Below, piece by piece: positions 1-13,971 of a DNA stretch of 64,000 bases (positions within the stretch are counted from its first letter, which is position 1; the number at the start of each line of letters is the position of its first letter). Below the pieces are notes generated by a model. The model saw nothing but the letters and a program-made list of their open reading frames with translations, was not told the DNA's origin and made no database searches. A program made the translations under genes and the position numbers. This stretch comes from Riptortus pedestris (taxonomy: Eukaryota > Arthropoda > Insecta > Hemiptera > Alydidae), in contig CM032233.1 in assembly GCA_019009955.1 (NCBI GenBank), forward strand, positions 17,045,001 through 17,109,000. Reading direction: 5' to 3'.

Positions 1-1953
1 GTCGAACACACACTAATTAAAAGCTAACTTTCAGGTTACTCGCAGTGTACTCACTTAATAATTACATTAATTAGTTTAGTTTTAAATTATCATCTGTCGA
101 GCAACACTGTCGCCGGTAGCCCGCCTTGGATTGTAACCTTCCCCTAGCTTGACACTTGTTGGGGAAGGTTAAGTTGAAATGGGTGAGTTGCCGTTACAGT
201 GGTATTTCGTTTTCTATTGGTTTTTCTGCAAATATGCACATGACAAAAGTAGTTTATTTTTTTATTAGAAGTAACTTATGTTATATTCACTTTTCGTATA
301 CCGAATTATAAACGAGATATACCCTAAAACCTATAGCGGGTGTGAACAATTTTATTTGGCACAAAAGACTCAACCAAACTAAATTAAACTCGGCAGTATG
401 TGTATTAGCACTAAGGCCTTCATTATAATAAGCCATACCAACATTTCTAGGGACGGGCAGGAGTGGGGGTTGTAATGGAGGCCTGAAATTAAAAATAGCG
501 GTATTTCGTTTTCTATTGGTTTTTTCTACAAATATGCACCTGACAAAAGTAGTTTATTTTTTTATTTGAAGTAACTTTTGTTATATCCATTTTTGTTTTA
601 TAACTAAGTATAAACGAGATATACACTAAAAACTATAGCGGGAGCCAACTATTTTAGGGCGCTAACGATTGAACCGAACTTAACTAAACTCGGTATGTGA
701 ATTAGCATTAATTCTCCCAAGATTATAAGTTATATTAAAATTTTAGGTTCAGAGGGGAGTGGAGGTTATAAGGGAGGCCTGAAATAAAAATTCCCGATAT
801 TTCATCTTCTACTTATTTTTCGGCAATCGTGCACATAACAAAAGCTGTTTACTTTTTATTATATTATATTATATTTTATTATATAATTAGATTAACTTTT
901 GTTTTATATTTTTTTTTTGTAAAATAAGGTATGAAGCAAGTAATTTGCGTAGAAATATTGATATACTCAACAAATCATGCCATAACTACCCGGTACCTCA
1001 CCTGGATAAGTTAATTCAAATCCATGTTAAAAATTTATCCTTAATAATTCAAAACTATGTTTTTATTTAACGCCAATAACTGTTTGCACCAAATAAAGTA
1101 TACTGCCCCCCCCCTTCTCTTATCCCAAACATTAATTCATGAGAAACACCGGTTTTCTCTGAGTGTATTAATACATTATTTAATTAGAACGTGAAAAATA
1201 TTTGAACAAACAATTTTCGTATTGTGAAGATAATGTAATCTGATTTGTTAATATAATTTAATGTATACAGAATTGATATCTTAAAGGAGTTGGAAGCACT
1301 GAGGCTAGGGAGGTCTCGACCTACTTCCTTTGTCCTATCAGTTCTGCCGCTTCGCTGCCGACCTCATATTGGTCTGTGTTTACATGATAATTGATGCTTA
1401 CACTTTTAGCAATGTAGTGTTATTCTCAGGAATGTGAATTTGTTTAATAATCATAAATAAATGATTTAAAAGGATGAACGCTGGGGGTGTGCACCCAGTT
1501 ATTTCTGGAACTTATTAACTCTGCTCCGTTAATGTATGATATACTGTACTAAATGCCAATATAAATATACAGTTTACAATCGAGACTTACAAAAGAGTAT
1601 TTTTAATAGCGGTTATGACTTACCTAAAACAGCTTTCACCATTAAGCTTTGTACCGCTTCAAGGGAAAGGAACTTTTATTCATACATGCTTTGAAAGATA
1701 TAATACTTTCTACGATTATGAATTATACTGTTCAATACGTTATAAACAAAAAACGACATGCACAGGAGACGGGAAATATAAAAAATATTGAGGAGAGGGA
1801 AGTCTTAAATAACAAATAATTTTATTAACAAATCCACAGCAACTACAGGTATGAACCCTAAAGACTGTGACGGGGAAAGTAAAGACTTGCAAAAAATACC
1901 ATCTTCATTCAAGCTCAAATGAATTCCCGGGCGAAGCCGGGTACCTTAGCTAG
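1..1953 (+). mobile_element. Helitron-like element, family A, copy A1 (cut by window edge)
   Basis: This is a non-coding dispersed repeat. Its 3' end shows a GC-rich hairpin (CCCGGGCGAAGCCGGG, about 1926-1941), then eight bases, then CTAG at 1950-1953 followed by T. That is the terminus expected of Helitrons: subterminal hairpin, CTRR end, insertion between A and T. The body holds diverged copies of a unit of about 300 bp recognisable by a CCCCCACTCCTG-like core. The same body occurs in reverse at 59972-62010. No Rep/helicase coding sequence is visible, so it is non-autonomous. The family name is inferred from its ends only. Confidence 0.65.
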
Positions 1954-2001
1954 TGTAAACCTAAAAATTTAATATCGAGTAAACGAAACGACCGCTAGAG
2001 T

Positions 2002-2065
<64 letters not shown>
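1954..2065 (-). repeat. Family B (HINE-like) fragment plus (TA)n
   Basis: Bases 1958-2003 match the end of block B of family B (ACCGCTAGAGTGGT and its left flank), running into a (TA)n tract to about 2063. This sliver separates two family A copies placed head to head (A1 and A2), so both Helitron-like elements appear to have landed in or beside one older family B microsatellite. Confidence 0.6.
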
Positions 2066-2068
<3 letters not shown>

Positions 2069-3050
2069 GCTCAGATACCCGGCTTCGCTCGGGAGTTCAT
2101 TTGAGGCTGAATGGTGATGGTATTTTTTTGGCAAGGCTTTACTTTGCACAATATTTTGACATTTACCCGTCCCAGTGTTTAGTTTAAATGCCCGTCGTTT
2201 CTGTGGATTTGTTAATAATAAAATTATTTTTTTATGTAAGACTTCACTGTTCTCCATATTGTCATATTTCCCGTTTCCTGTGCATTATGCATAGATTTGA
2301 ATTATTAAGCACAAAATATTAACATACATGTGAATTAGTTTTTCCCGGTGAGGTACCTTGTAGTTCCAAAAAATTGTTGAGCAGATTTCACTAAATAATA
2401 AAATAAACCACTTTGTTATGTGCATATATGCCGAAACCCCGGTAGGAGACGAAATATCACTATTTTTAATTTCAGGCCTCCCTTATAACCCCCACTCCTG
2501 CACGTCCCTAGAAATGTTAGAATGGCTTATTATAAGGAAGACGTTAGGGCTAATTCACATACCGAGTTTGGTTTAGTTCGGTTGAGTTTTTTGTGCCAAA
2601 TAAAATTGTTGACTTCCGCTATCATTTTTAGCGTATAACGCCTTTATACTTAGGTATACGAAAAAAGTTTATATAACAAACGTTACTCTAAATAACAAAT
2701 TAAACAAATTTTGTTATGTGCATAATTGCCGAAAATGCAATAGGAAACGAAATATCACTATTTTTAATTTCAGGCCTCCCTTATAACCCCCACTCCTGTT
2801 CGTCTCAGAGAATATTAACATAGCCTAAAGTCTAAGTTGGGTTAGTAGTAATATACATACCAAGTTTCATAAAATTCGGTTCAGCCGTTTATGCGTGAAA
2901 AGGTAACAAACAAACAAACAAACAAACAAACAAACAAACATACACGAAAGAAACAAAATGCAGTTATGGTGTCTATGACATGTGAAACGAAAAGTTATCG
3001 TGATATTTCGCGAAAAAAATCAATGTACAGACAGAGGTTACAATTTTATA
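2066..3050 (-). mobile_element. Helitron-like element, family A, copy A2
   Basis: Reverse orientation. The CTAG terminus is at 2066-2069, preceded by A on this strand (T after CTAG on the element strand), and the hairpin sequence follows. The other end shows the family's 5' region, including an (AAAC)n stretch near 2910-2940 and a TA-rich terminus near 3050. At about 1 kb it is an internally shortened version of the 2-kb family form. It lies directly next to copy A3 in the same orientation. Apparent ORFs in it are low-complexity repeat translations, not genes. Confidence 0.65.
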
Positions 3051-3056
3051 TATATA

Positions 3057-4023
3057 CTAGCTCAGATACCCGGCTTCGCCCGGGAATTGATTTGAGGCTG
3101 AATGGTGATGGTATTTTTTTGGCAAGGCTTTACTTTGCACAATATTTTGACATTTACCTGTCCCACTGTTTAGGGTTAATACCCGTTGTTGGCATTTGTT
3201 AATAATAAAATTAATTTTTTATGTAAGTCTTTACTGTCTTCCATATTGTTGACTCCCGCTATAATTTTTAGCGTATACCGCCTTTATACTTCAGTATACG
3301 TCAATAGTGTATATAAAAAAAAGTTTCTCTAAATAACAAAATAAGCAACTTTTGTTATGTGCATATTTGCCGAAAAAGCAATAGGAAACGAAATACCACT
3401 ATTATTAATTTCTGGCCTTCCTTATAACCCCCACTCCTGCCCGTTCCTAGAAATGTTAGTATGGCTTATTATAAGGAAGGCGTTAGTGCTAATTCACATA
3501 CCGAGTTTGGTTTAGTTTGGTTGAGTCTTTTTTGCCAAATAAAATTGTGAACTCCCGCTATAGTTTTTAGCGTATAAATCATTTATACTTCCGTATACGG
3601 CAAAAGTGTATATAACAAAAGTTACTGTAAATAACAAAATAAACAACTTTTGTTATGGGCATATTTGCTGAATAAGCAATAGGAAACGAAATATCGCTAT
3701 TTTTAATTTCAGGCCTCCCTTATAACCCCCACTCCTATTTGTCTTAGAGAATAATAATATAGCCTAAAGTCTAAGTTGAGCTAGTAGTAATATACATACC
3801 AAGTTTCATAAAATTCGGTTCAGCCGTTTATGCGTGAAAAGGTAACAAACAAACAAACAAATAAACAAACAAACAAACAAACAAACAAACAGACACCAAA
3901 GAAACAAAATGCAGTTATGGTGTCTATGACATGTGAAACGAAAAGTTATCGTGAAATTTCGCGAAAAAAATCAATGTACAGACAGAGGTTACAATTTTAT
4001 ATATATATAGATATAGATATAGA
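3057..4023 (-). mobile_element. Helitron-like element, family A, copy A3
   Basis: Same orientation and structure as A2. CTAG is at 3057-3060 and the 5' end is at about 4022-4023, where the element strand begins TC followed by TATATCTATATC. The base outside is A on that strand, as expected for A|T insertion. Two internal units of about 300 bp are visible near 3420 and 3720. A2 and A3 form a direct tandem pair, which could reflect rolling-circle tandem insertion. Confidence 0.65.
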
Positions 4024-4167
4024 TTGTATAGACCTAATTCCGTTAGATCTTAATTCATTAATGTTATTTATAACTTCACTTACAAACAAATATAATAATA
4101 AGCTAGTATAAAGCAGAGCTGGTACAAAGCCTCACACACAAGGAGAACATACAGTAACAACTCAAAA

Positions 4168-4963
4168 GTCCGTCACGCAGGGACTGCGATAACAAAGCAG
4201 ATTTTCCTTGTGAAGTTTAATAGGTTATAGAACCTACATACTGCTAACACAACACCACCGTGAATATTAAGTGAATAAATTACAAACGGTAATAAGAAAT
4301 ATTTCCTCTCCCGGAAGGAAGCGTCTCAAATGTAAACAAAACAGGCCTACCAACGGCTCACCGGAAAGAAAAACAATAACTGAAACGTATTAGAATATAA
4401 CATTAATTTTATTGAAGACTATGTAGGTACTACATCTATTAATGTCATTTATAGTGAATCAGAATAATTTTTATCTCAATCAATCAAATTTTAGTAGTCC
4501 AAGAATTTAGGACGGGGGGGGTCATAAGAACTTATTTGCATGTATCTCGTATAATAAAGGTCTCTGGAAAACAATATTTGGTATTTAAGCTTCGAATAAT
4601 GTGTTTTATTATATAACAGAGTATTGTTTATGTAAGACGAGTAGAAGTGGGGGTTTACTGTAGACTAAAAACGGAAAAATGCAAATATCTCGGTTAATAA
4701 TCATGATAAAAAAAATATGTATATAACAATATTTACAGTACATTTCATTCTCAATAAGATTCATTCTATACACTTTTTCGATCCGACTTATAGTAACGGA
4801 GACATTTCGAATTTTCGAAATTCTCCCCCTCTTAACCCCCCCCCCTCCTTCTCATTCAATTTCAGCTTGATCTTTTGTTTTACATGAAGAGACTAAATAT
4901 CGACTTTGGTAGCGATCAAACAAAAATTGCGACCGCTAGAGTTGTAACAGACGAATCTATCTA

Positions 4964-4993
<30 letters not shown>
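4168..4993 (-). mobile_element. HINE/Helentron-like element, family B, copy B1 (partial)
   Basis: The 3' terminal hairpin (GTCCGTCACGCAGGGACTGC on the window strand) begins at 4168, followed by the AAGCAGATTTTCC subterminal motif, the long block B, and the (TA)n tract at about 4966-4993. The 5' block normally found beyond the microsatellite is missing; a mariner-like end begins there at 4994 instead. Confidence 0.6.
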
Positions 4994-4996
<3 letters not shown>

Positions 4997-6600
4997 GGTG
5001 TCCCCAAACCAAACGGCCAAACTTTAGGGATCGATAGAGCATCGAAAAACTAAAACAAAAAGTCCTCTGGGATATGCCTCGTTTTCGCTTCGTTTTCGAG
5101 AAAATCACAAAAAACTAAAAATAGTTGTGCAAAAACTAGTTAAGGCCAATGGAAGAGCGGATTTTATTCCTTGAATGAATTTTAGCAATAAATGTTATTC
5201 AAATACAATTATTGTATTCTAATCTTATACTAACAGAAAGGTAATTGAAAAAAAAAATATTTTTTATTAAGAAAAAATAATAAATACTTTTTTATTCAAA
5301 TATTCATAGTATAAAAAAAAATTACTTATTTAAAGTAGATAACATTATGAACAATAACTGAAGATTAAAACATAAAAAAAGATTAAAAAATTTAGAAAAT
5401 TAATAAAATAATTAAATATTCTTACTTGGAAAACATAAATGTTTCAGTTTCTATATGGGTCTACCTTAGTGAGAAAAAAAACCCTGAAAATTTTGAAGGT
5501 TTTACCTTCTCTAAAATTACATAGTTAATTTCTAAAGCGTCAACGTAAATGTTGTTCGAAGTGCTGGCCTCTCGCTGCAATACACGCATCACATCGCGTA
5601 CTCACAGATCGCACTGCATCTAAACATTGTTCTGCGGTGAGCTGGTTGCAAACCATTCTGATGCGCTCGATGAGGTCATCCCTTGTGCGCACGGGCTCTC
5701 GGTAGACATTTTCTTTCACGTATCCCCACACGAAGAAATCTAGTGGCGTGAGGTCCGGAGACCGGGGAGGCCAAGGCACCGGCCCACCTCGTCCTATCCA
5801 GCGACCTGGGTAGTTGATGTCCAACCGGTCTCGTACGGCCCTTCCGTAATGTGCAGGACAACCATGGAGTTGAAACCAGCTCTCAAGCCTTGTTTCCAAA
5901 GGGATATCTTCCAAAAGTGCCCGTAAGTCATTCTCCAGGAATAGATGATAACTTTCAGCGTGAAGTCGAGCAGGTAAAAATACGGGACCTATTATGCGAT
6001 TATAACAAAGACCGACCCACACGTTTACAGAAAACTCATGCTGGTAGTGAAATTCTCTAACAGCACGAGAATTTTTATGTGCCCAAAGGTGGTAGTTTCT
6101 TTGATTGAATATGCCCGCACGTGTAAAAGTCGCTTCGTCCGTCCAGATTACTTTCGAACATAAGTTTACATCGTTTTGCAATTGTTCTTTGTACCAATTA
6201 CAAAAATTTAATCGGCGGGGATAATCAGCGGGTATTCAATTTTGTACCTTTTGTTCATGGTAAGCATGCCTGGGGTCAGCCCTTAATGTGCGCCAAATGG
6301 TTGTCTTTGGTATGCTTAGAACTGAAGCAGCTCTCCGGACGCTTGTGCCAGGGTTGGTATTGAAGTGCCTCAGTATCCTCTCCCTCCGCCTCAGGTCGGC
6401 TTCCATCGGAGCCTGCATACGGTTTCCACGACGATTACATGAGAAGGACCCACTCTCTCGAAGCCTTCTGAAAGTGCTGGTAAAAACACCTCTGTGTGGG
6501 GTGCATTGCCATCGCAGAATCCGTAGACGTAGACTATGTCCACGTATTCAGCGTTGGTAAATCTAGCCATATTTGTTGACTTCACTGAACAGTACTAGCA
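4994..6600 (-). mobile_element. Mariner/Tc1-superfamily element, degraded
   Basis: The right-hand terminus (left in the window) begins ACAGGGTGTCCCC directly after a TA tract, consistent with a TA target site. Bases 5540-6585 carry a decayed transposase on the minus strand. I could not find a matching inverted end near 6600, so the 5' boundary is approximate and probably truncated. The 400 bp between terminus and gene are AT-rich with no further structure. Confidence 0.7.
5540..6585 (-). pseudogene. Mariner-superfamily transposase, inactivated
   Basis: Reading the minus strand: an N-terminal stretch begins MARFTNAEYVDIVYVYGFC (near 6570) and continues in other frames to an HTH region (RILRHFNTNPGTSVRRAASV, in the 6236-6418 frame), then the catalytic core at 5540-6181. 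The first acidic motif WTDEATF is present. The usual QHDGAPAH motif reads QLHGCPAH, so the second catalytic Asp is lost. The third region, WPPRSPDLTPLDFFVWGY, is intact. There is an in-frame stop at 6236-6238 (VQN*IPADYPRR continues in the same frame) and at least one frameshift near 6430-6510. Family assignment is by motif recognition. It cannot encode an active enzyme. Confidence 0.85.
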
Positions 6601-6642
6601 ACACCACTAATGTGAGAATGCGAGGCTGGATTCCCCCCAAAA

Positions 6643-6674
6643 AGGATTAAAATGATAGTAAACATTTTAATCCT
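6643..6674. repeat. Perfect 12-bp inverted repeat (hairpin)
   Basis: AGGATTAAAATG at 6643-6654 pairs perfectly with CATTTTAATCCT at 6663-6674 across an 8-base loop, flanked by A-rich and T-rich sequence. It lies between the mariner relic and the next family A copy. It may be the end of an unrecognised small element. Confidence 0.6.
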
Positions 6675-6715
6675 TTCTTTTTAAGTTTAAACACTCAACC
6701 TAGACGTTTTATTGA

Positions 6716-8616
<1,901 letters not shown>

Positions 8617-8623
8617 CAGATAT

Positions 8624-8736
8624 ACAGTTTTGAACGGACCTCATTTTCATGATGTACCTACTAAGAAGAATTTCGAAAATTGCGTCATGAGTACAAGCTC
8701 AATAGCTGATTTCCCTTAAAGGAAATCTGCTAAAAA
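8624..8736 (-). repeat. Family B 5' block, reversed, isolated (B2)
   Basis: It matches the 5' block of family B: TTTGAACGGACCTCATTTTC, then the ATTGCGTCATGAGTAC region, ending at the subterminal motif GGAAATCTGCT. It forms an inverted pair with the 5' block of copy B3 at 8939-9060. The 200 bp between them are AT-rich with no recognised feature. Confidence 0.6.
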
Positions 8737-8938
8737 ATATTAAGAAGTTTTGTGATAAATATTTCATCAAATTAGTACCAAGATATAAAATTCTGGCTCA
8801 AAAAGAACATTTTAAAATATTTGGGTTATTATTTAATTAAAATATTTACATTAAATAAAATGTTTATTTTTAATTTATTACATATCATATATAATAATAT
8901 AATACTTCTGAATTTACGGTAGTTTATCTTGGGTTTTT

Positions 8939-9073
8939 AGCAGATTTTCCTTGAGCGAAATCAGCTATTGAGGTCGCACTCATGACGCGATTTTCAAAAT
9001 ATTTTCTTCAAATGTCCATCGATCCTACCTAGGAGATGATGAAAATGAGGTCCGTTCAAAACTTTGTACTCAC

Positions 9074-9126
<53 letters not shown>

Positions 9127-10214
9127 CTATCTATATATTTGTCGGTTACCACTCTAGCGTTCGCAATTATTGTTTAATCGTTACCATACTCGATATTTAG
9201 TCGTTTTATGTAAAAATAAAGATCAAGTTCGTTAATGGCTGAAATCGGGCTAGGGGGAGGGGAGGGGGTACATCCGATCGAAAAAATGTATAGAATAAAT
9301 CGTATAGCAAATTAAATGTACTATAAGCATTGTTATATACATTTATTCCCTACCTTGAATAGGAACCGAGAAATGTGCATTTTTCAGTTTTCAGCCTTTA
9401 GCAAACCCACACTTCTACTCTTGTTTCATAAACAATGCTCGGTTAAGTAATAAACCACATCATTCGAATCGTTTTATGGGAAAAGGAAGATCAAGATCGT
9501 TAGGGGCTGAATTCGGACCAGTGGGAGGGGGGTTTGGAGGGGAGCATTTTCGAAAATTCGAAATAACCCTGTTACTATAAGTCGGATCGAAAAATGGTAT
9601 AGAACCAATCTTATTGTAAATCATATGTTCTATGAATATTGTTCTATACATACTTTCTGTATCATGAATATTAACCGTGATATTCGGATTTTGTAGTGTT
9701 CCGCTTTGAGTAAACCCCCACTCCTACTCATTTTATAATTAATAATAAGCTGTTATGTCATGAAACACTTCATTACTAGGGTAAATAATAAATATTGTTT
9801 TCATTGAACTTTTACTTCGTGAGATATATGCAAATACGTTCTGTTGCCCCCCCCCCCTCCCTTTGTTCTTGGATTATTAAAATTTAAGTAATTGAGTTTA
9901 AAATTATTCTGATTCCTTACAAATTACAGCATTAGCTACAGTAAATAGTTTTCAATAAAATTAATGTGTTATGTTCAGATATATTTCATTACTGGTTTTT
10001 CTTTCCGGTCTAGGATTCAGGCTGGCTAACCTGTTTGTTTATAATTTCGACGGTTTCCTTTGTAGAGTTATTAACTTGTAACTGAACGATTTCTCATTAC
10101 CGTTTGTATTTATTCACTTAATATTTGCGGTGGTGTTACGAGTATGTATATTTATCTATTGTAAACATTCGCGTAGGAAATCTGCTTAGTTTACGCAGCC
10201 CCTGCGTGTCGGAC
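8939..10214 (+). mobile_element. HINE/Helentron-like element, family B, copy B3 (full length)
   Basis: This is the best complete copy for describing the family. It starts with AGCAGATTTTCC (8939), followed by the 5' block to about 9060, a (TA)n tract (about 9078-9122), block B from GGTTACCACTCTAGCG, a G/C-run-rich middle, then the inverse subterminal motif GGAAATCTGCTT near 10178-10189, and a terminal hairpin CGCAGCCCCTGCG before GTCGGAC (ends 10214). Inverted subterminal motifs, a central microsatellite and a 3' hairpin are the known plan of DINE-1/HINE elements mobilised by Helentrons. No coding capacity is visible. Confidence 0.65.
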
Positions 10215-11040
10215 TTTCCTCATTACCTACGACTTGGAAATACTTTGAGATATATCTGATCAATTGTGTCATGTGAAGGACGTGAAAAATGTATTTTGAG
10301 AGAAATTTATTCATCATTGAGCTTTATTTTATTCTTTCACGTTTGAAAATAACTTATTAATAATTATTTAAGACGTCTTTAGATTTACTGATAAACTTGA
10401 CCATTAATCGTGCAGGAAAATTAAATAGAATAGCTGTTAAATATGCAATTTCCCGTCGATTATGTCCTGTACATTGTTTTCGAAAATAGTGCATTAACAG
10501 AGTTCTGTCTTTCGATTTTTCTCTCTATCATTTAAAGACTCAATGAGTTCAATGAAATTTGTGTTTTGCTGAATGAGTATTCTACTTTCCGATTAAATAG
10601 ACCAAAGTTTTGCATGCTGTGTCACTAATGACGGGGTGAGATAGATATATTTTCACGTCGAAATATAAAGATACAATTAACTTATACACTAAATACTCCC
10701 TAAATTTTCGTGACAAATAAAAAAATAACATTTCTGTTCAGTAATTCTCTAAAGTGGCAATCGAGGGCGTATTCATGAATAAATATTTTGATTTCCAAGT
10801 AAACTTATTCAGAAGTTTTCATTTTTCTACCAAACCATTCGTGTGCTTCATAAGTATTGGAAGAAGGGAGTTTAACTTTTGAAGATTATAATCACCCTAT
10901 TGCAACTGAAAAATATATTCTAAATAAAAATGATTGATTATGGACGATATAGTTAATTTATTTATTATTTATTCATATAATAATCGCATTTCGCAACAGG
11001 GGCGATTTAGCGACGAATCAGTTATTTAATATACAGCATA
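10215..11040. other. Intergenic, no gene recognised
   Basis: AT-rich single-copy-looking DNA. I see no coding exon, RNA gene or known repeat. Confidence 0.5.
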
Positions 11041-11250
11041 ATAATTAATAAATAACATATTTAACATATAACCTATAACATATTTAACATATAACCTATT
11101 TAACATATAACCTATAACATATTTAACATATAACATAATCAACATATAACCTATAACATATTTAACATATAACCTGCAACATATTTAACACATAACATAT
11201 TTAATATATAACATATTCAACACATATAACATATTAAACCTATAACATAT
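11041..11250. repeat. Minisatellite of ACATATTTAACATATAACCTATA-type units
   Basis: About 200 bp made of short imperfect tandem units built from the words ACATATTTAAC and ATATAACCT, with period near 15-25 bp and some units shortened. It arises by local slippage or unequal exchange. No coding or regulatory role is visible. Confidence 0.85.
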
Positions 11251-13921
11251 AATTATTATATTTACGTAAGTATGCTCATTTCTGCAAATATTTTCAGTAT
11301 TGCCCTACATTATAATTTTTTGAAAATGTTGTTTTGTTTCAAGTATTGTAATACGCGGTCTATGTACGGGCTACAGTATATAGTTAATTTATAAGGACTT
11401 TCCCATTATCCACTATCCATTTATTTCATTTGACAACATTTCGGGTAGCATCAGGTGCATACGTTACTACACCTTCAAAATATTTAATGTTGAATTGCAT
11501 TAAAAATTTGTGGTCGTTATATTGTTATTAGCATTTTTCATTGCTTCTAAATAATTTAAATACTGAAATTTGTAATTGCATAAAGTAATTGGCTGAGGAG
11601 AAAGACGATTGTATTTAATATTAAGGATTTGAAAACTAGTAGAACAATTTCAAAATTTCTAGATGTATTTTTTACTCTTTAAATAAGAATTAAATTGTAC
11701 TATTTTATACTTTCTAAGGACATATAATGTTGTTTCCAGTCTCTTGAATGAAAAAATAATTTTTTTACCGTCCTTCAACCAGGCGGATGACTAGTTACAT
11801 AATCAGCCCTTTTGTTTTCAATATTCCACTTGTTTTCCATAACATCTTATCTCCGATCAATAAGTTTAATCTCGCAGTACTTCCGCTGAGGAAGGTTATG
11901 CCTACTGATTTATAATGGAAGGTTTGTGAGTTATGGTACTCAGTAATATCCAATGGCTTTAATTGGAACATTGTTGATGATATTTGTGGTCGCATATGCG
12001 GCCGATGCATGTGTAAGTTGTATCCAGTATTATTCAAATATTCATACGATAACGTAAAATGCTCATTATATTACCATATTTTGAGGTTTCGAAAAATATG
12101 TAGTCAGGTGAAATCATTGTTGCTCCTACACAAATTTTAATTTGACTAAATGAAACATTAATAATCAAAGAACAATTAATTAAAAAAAACTATAATTAAT
12201 GGCGCATCTAAATTTCTCAATTTACAGATAAACGTTAAATTCTTATATCAATTACTATTATTTTTAAGAAGATTTGAGATTTAGGTCAGATGTTCAGATT
12301 TCCATACATACGAGTTACTGGGCTGTTCTTGTCACAATGTACAAATTTTATCAATTTCAACTTTTTTTTTAATCTGTACACAGGCAAAGGACAATGTATG
12401 TTATAATGGACATTTACCACAGAATCAATATTATTCTCACTTTATTTATGAAGTTATGGAAAAGCATTTCTGAAAATGAGTTATGTCTTCAAAATCACAT
12501 CATTTTACATTCATGAAATTAGACATGAATTAGTCTATTACATTCATTTAAAAAAAAAAATAAAGATAGAAAAACATGTTTTCCAAATTAATAAACATCA
12601 CCTCATGTTGACTTCAATCAATATTCACTTCTCTGTCCTACAGGAAAAGTGTACATCATGTATAGAAAAGTTCAAGTCGTAATTAGTTTCTAGTTTGATA
12701 GATGAACCAATTTCGGGAAGAAATTGTTATTTAAAATCTGGGTCCCTAAGTATTTATGGTTCGGTGAATTAGTAATATATTTGAAGTACGTTTCGTATAA
12801 ATAAATGCCTTGAAAAATAAAAATATAATAATTTCATATTTCTTATTTGGAAATTATTATTTAAGATAGATAATAATATGCAAGAAAGAATAAGTGTGCG
12901 TTTGAATGGTAATATACAGTTATTTTATATTGATTACCCATTTAAAGAATCATTTGTACTTCCTTTGTCCCTACTGAATGACCTTTTTGCTTCGAAGTAA
13001 CGTAGAAAGACGTGAAACTCAAGCGAAGCTCCTGACGTCTTGAGAGAAATATTTTGCATTCTTTTTGAGAAAATTTTGAATGAATAATATAGATTTTTAT
13101 TCTTGTTATATAAAGAATTGTTTATTCTGAAATTACCATAATCTAAAGCAGCACTTTATATTGTTTTCTAAAAATGAATAAAAGCTTAAGAAAGGTACCG
13201 GCGATTCCTGCTTTCAAAATTTATCTGTTCAATTGAACAAAAATCAGAACGGATATGAAGTAAAAATTCTATTAAATTCCACATGTATTGAGTCATTCAT
13301 TTTCTTCGTTCTTTTTTTACGTGTGGAATAGATACACTCCCCCCCTATAACCCTAATTTCAAATACGTTGAAGACTTTTAAGAAAGTTTTGTTCCGTAGA
13401 GCAGAGAAGGGGCTTCTAAAATAATGCTTTGAGCACGATTGTTTCATTCTTTTTTCTGAAATAGGAAAAGATAGTAAGCTTAACACTTGATTTTTCACGT
13501 TATTTTCGAATACTCATTGACAAAGAGGGTTGTAGTTATTCACCCAAAAACTGGACCACTAAACATTGTTTAATGAGCTATTGATTAATTTTTAAAATTT
13601 AAATGAGGCATTCTTTTTAAACTCTGGAAAGCTTATTTTTTATTTATTCTATTAAACTCTGGGAAGCTTAGTTATTATAAAATTTCTTTTCACGTCCTAA
13701 GGCTCTTTTTCTATTTCTTTTTGACTAGATTGCATTTCAAATTCAATACAATAATGGATTACATAGTCGAATTATTAAATTAGAACATTTATTACAAACC
13801 TTTGAGAAGTTGTTCAGTAATAAATGAAAATACTTAACTGAGCATTAAGAGGGACTCATATGGTATTTTACCAAGTACTTATTGCTAGATGCCAGCATAC
13901 ATACATACAATGTCCGTCTGT

Positions 13922-13971
<50 letters not shown>

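Noticed and set aside
2891..4111. Open frames starting MREKVTNKQTNKQTNK
   Set aside because: They are translations of the (AAAC)n region in family A copies A2 and A3, repeated wherever the element occurs.
11041..11250. CRISPR-like array
   Set aside because: Units are contiguous, imperfect and AT-rich with no spacers; it is a minisatellite.
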